From Candidatus Delongbacteria bacterium (GTDB lineage Bacteria; JAGOEH01): DNA of 17,639 bases. The notes beneath the pieces were generated by a model. That model did not search any database and was not told the origin of the DNA. It worked only from the letters and a program-made list of their open reading frames with translations. A program made the translations under genes and the position numbers. Shown here piece after piece: positions 15,857-17,639 of the stretch. Each line of letters opens with the position of its first letter. Positions within the stretch are counted from its first letter, which is position 1. The stretch covers positions 1-17,639 of the forward strand of contig JAGOEH010000055.1 in assembly GCA_017997825.1 (NCBI GenBank). The letters run 5' to 3'.

Positions 15857-17639
15857 CTATTGTTTTCGGGAGGCGATCACCACCACGCTATCGCCGGGCA
15901 ATACCTTTTTTAATTCAATATCAACCATCGTAAATATCTGAGATTCCAGAACCAATCCGGTCAGATTAATAATTCGGGCACCGCAGATCAGAAAGAGATC
16001 AGGGACCAGGGCTCCGGCATCTCCAAAGGTAGTCAGTTCGGCGATCAGATGGCTGATGGTGGATTTAACCTGATCGGCGCTGACCGATCGGGCCTTACAG
16101 TCATTCAACTGGAGCTTGATCACGCCCTCATTGCTGATGATACGCAGTTTCATGATCCGGCGTTTCAGCAGCCCTCCCAGCCGGCGTTCGGTGATGTGGC
16201 AGCTCCAGGCCCATAAAAACGGGGTTTTACCAAGCAGGACAGCCTGCTCCGGGGCCACCTTCATGGACTGGGCGGCCAACCGCCGAATTTCGATTTCATC
16301 CAGTTCCTTGACTCCCAATTCCTTGGAACGTAATTCACTCGATCCGGTCGCCACGGCAGTCACCCGTTTATTCCGGGTATCGATCTCGATGGTCACCTCG
16401 ATGCTTTCCGGAATAGCCCCCATCTTCTGTACCGACTCGATGGCCGACTGACGCAGGGCGATCAGGTCGGTCTCGCTGGGATTGACCAAACTGCGTTCGA
16501 TGGAATCACGAATGATTCCCAGGGCTACACCGATGGCCGAGATCACCTCGCAATTTTCGGTAATCTGGAAGGGTGCCTGGAGGTGAGAGGCAGCAAAGGG
16601 GACAATGGCCGGAGCACCGCCGCCGCCTCCCACCAGCCGGATCAGGTCCGGATCCAGCTTATACTCCCGAATCAGCTGGTGAATGACCGGTTTGATCTTG
16701 GCCGCCGAGAGACTTAAGAGTTCCCGGGCAATTTCCCCGGCATCCCGATGCCAATGGTTTGCCAAATGATTGAAAAAACTTTGAATCGCCGTTCGATTGG
16801 GTTTTCCATGGCCGATACCATCGGGAGCGAGTTCCAGATAGTGGCTGGCTTCGGTCGGTGTCAGACCGTATCGGACAGCAGGTTGAGCGGTATCATTGAA
16901 AACCGCGTAATCGGCCGGATCGCCCGATTGGGGGGCAAAGCGGGCGGTTTCGAGCTCATGAAAGGAATCCGAGTCGGCAAAGGAGGGGTAGAGCAGATTC
17001 GCGATATGGGCGCTGCGAGGACCGACATCGACAATATGATGATCATGGACTCGAGCCAATGAACCACCAGCGATGCCCAAAGTCCGAACATCCAGGGTAC
17101 GGACATACAGACGATGGCCGCCGATCCGGGCGCTTTTGATTTGAGGTTGGCCGTGTTTGATGACCGAGATATCGGTCGAGGTCCCTCCCACCTCCAGGAA
17201 GATTCCATCCGAGACGCGGGCATACATCAGGGCGGCGGTCACCCCGGCCGCCGGGCCTGACAGCATAGTCAGAATCGGCCGTTTCCTCATCTCTTCGATA
17301 TCCATGATCCCGCCGTCGGAACGCATAATCATCAACGGAGCGCGAATCCCGGAACGCCGGACAGACTGTTCGGTCATGGCCGCCGTTTCCAACATCTTCG
17401 GCATCATGCTGGCATTGATGACCGCCGTCCGGGTTCGGATACGCAATCCATACAATCCTGAAATCCGGCCGGCCGCCGTCGCCATCACCCCTCGCTGTTC
17501 AGCCAGTTGCACTACCCGGTCCTCATGACGGTGATCATCCACTCCATACGCTTCCGAAGCCACAATCACCTGAACGCCCTGGGACAACAGTTCGTCAATC
17601 ATGGATTCGATCCTGTTATCCGTCAATTCTCTTCCGGTA
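15857..17639 (-). CDS. hyuA: Hydantoinase/oxoprolinase family subunit A (HyuA-like), 5' end outside window
   Basis: The frame stays open to the right edge (593 codons visible), and the protein begins inside the N-terminal Hydant_A_N domain; a TTG at 17626 is in frame but is not a credible start, because the frame continues upstream in a family-like way. Visible parts: the end of the N-terminal domain (GVQVIVASEAYGVDDHRHED), then the catalytic/ATP-binding Hydantoinase_A domain with RSDGGIMDIEEM, LSGPAAG, LEVGGTSTDIS (Glu where many members have Asp), and GGGGGAPAIVPFA. About 180 further residues end in a basic/hydrophobic C-terminal region with no motif I recognise. Relatives hydrolyse hydantoins or 5-oxoproline, or carboxylate acetone, usually with a HyuB partner. 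No HyuB follows, since the next gene is convergent; a partner would have to be upstream, outside the window. Substrate unknown, and no evident link to the sugar operon. Confidence 0.85.
   Translation of the reverse strand, partial: TGRELTDNRIESMIDELLSQGVQVIVASEAYGVDDHRHEDRVVQLAEQRGVMATAAGRISGLYGLRIRTRTAVINASMMPKMLETAAMTEQSVRRSGIRAPLMIMRSDGGIMDIEEMRKRPILTMLSGPAAGVTAALMYARVSDGIFLEVGGTSTDISVIKHGQPQIKSARIGGHRLYVRTLDVRTLGIAGGSLARVHDHHIVDVGPRSAHIANLLYPSFADSDSFHELETARFAPQSGDPADYAVFNDTAQPAVRYGLTPTEASHYLELAPDGIGHGKPNRTAIQSFFNHLANHWHRDAGEIARELLSLSAAKIKPVIHQLIREYKLDPDLIRLVGGGGGAPAIVPFAASHLQAPFQITENCEVISAIGVALGIIRDSIERSLVNPSETDLIALRQSAIESVQKMGAIPESIEVTIEIDTRNKRVTAVATGSSELRSKELGVKELDEIEIRRLAAQSMKVAPEQAVLLGKTPFLWAWSCHITERRLGGLLKRRIMKLRIISNEGVIKLQLNDCKARSVSADQVKSTISHLIAELTTFGDAGALVPDLFLICGARIINLTGLVLESQIFTMVDIELKKVLPGDSVVVIASRKQ

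Overview
The window is a piece of a bacterial chromosome with roughly balanced to slightly GC-rich base composition and tight gene packing. No rRNA, tRNA, mobile element or CRISPR array is visible. The organism cannot be named from the sequence. A large membrane sensor kinase with an extracytoplasmic ligand domain, a multispanning acyltransferase and an exported glycoside hydrolase-like protein fit a free-living heterotroph, probably Gram-negative and possibly of an uncultivated lineage.

Layout. (1) Positions 1-3333, minus strand: a long sensor histidine kinase (1111 codons visible) that runs off the left edge inside its ATPase domain. It has an ABC-substrate-binding-like sensor domain, three PAS domains, a GAF domain and a phospho-acceptor histidine. 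(2) Positions 3334-3887: an AT-rich divergent intergenic region with a GC-rich inverted repeat and a good sigma70-like promoter facing right. (3) Positions 3888-15770, plus strand: seven closely packed genes that look like one operon. They encode a DUF5009/NagX-like membrane acyltransferase, a NanE-type N-acetylmannosamine-6-phosphate 2-epimerase, an alpha-D-phosphohexomutase, a HAD phosphatase/mutase with an unusually large insertion, a GH38-like alpha-mannosidase homologue, a GH94 phosphorylase, and an exported GHL10 protein with a C-terminal beta-sandwich. (4) Positions 15857-17639, minus strand: a hydantoinase/oxoprolinase subunit A, cut by the right edge and convergent with the operon.

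The operon reads as an (amino)sugar oligosaccharide pathway. The exported GHL10 protein and the membrane acyltransferase would act at or outside the membrane. The GH38-like and GH94 proteins lack signal peptides and would act in the cytoplasm. GH94 phosphorolysis yields a sugar 1-phosphate, the phosphomutase makes the 6-phosphate, and NanE can interconvert ManNAc-6-P and GlcNAc-6-P. No transporter, kinase, deacetylase or deaminase is present, so the pathway is incomplete here. The divergent sensor kinase could regulate it, but that is inference.

The most interesting points are: the GH38-like protein has Phe where the family has its nucleophile/zinc-ligand Asp; the phosphomutase appears to start at a CTG codon, in the same frame as nanE and separated from it by a single TAA; and the HAD protein has about 150 more residues between motifs I and II than usual.
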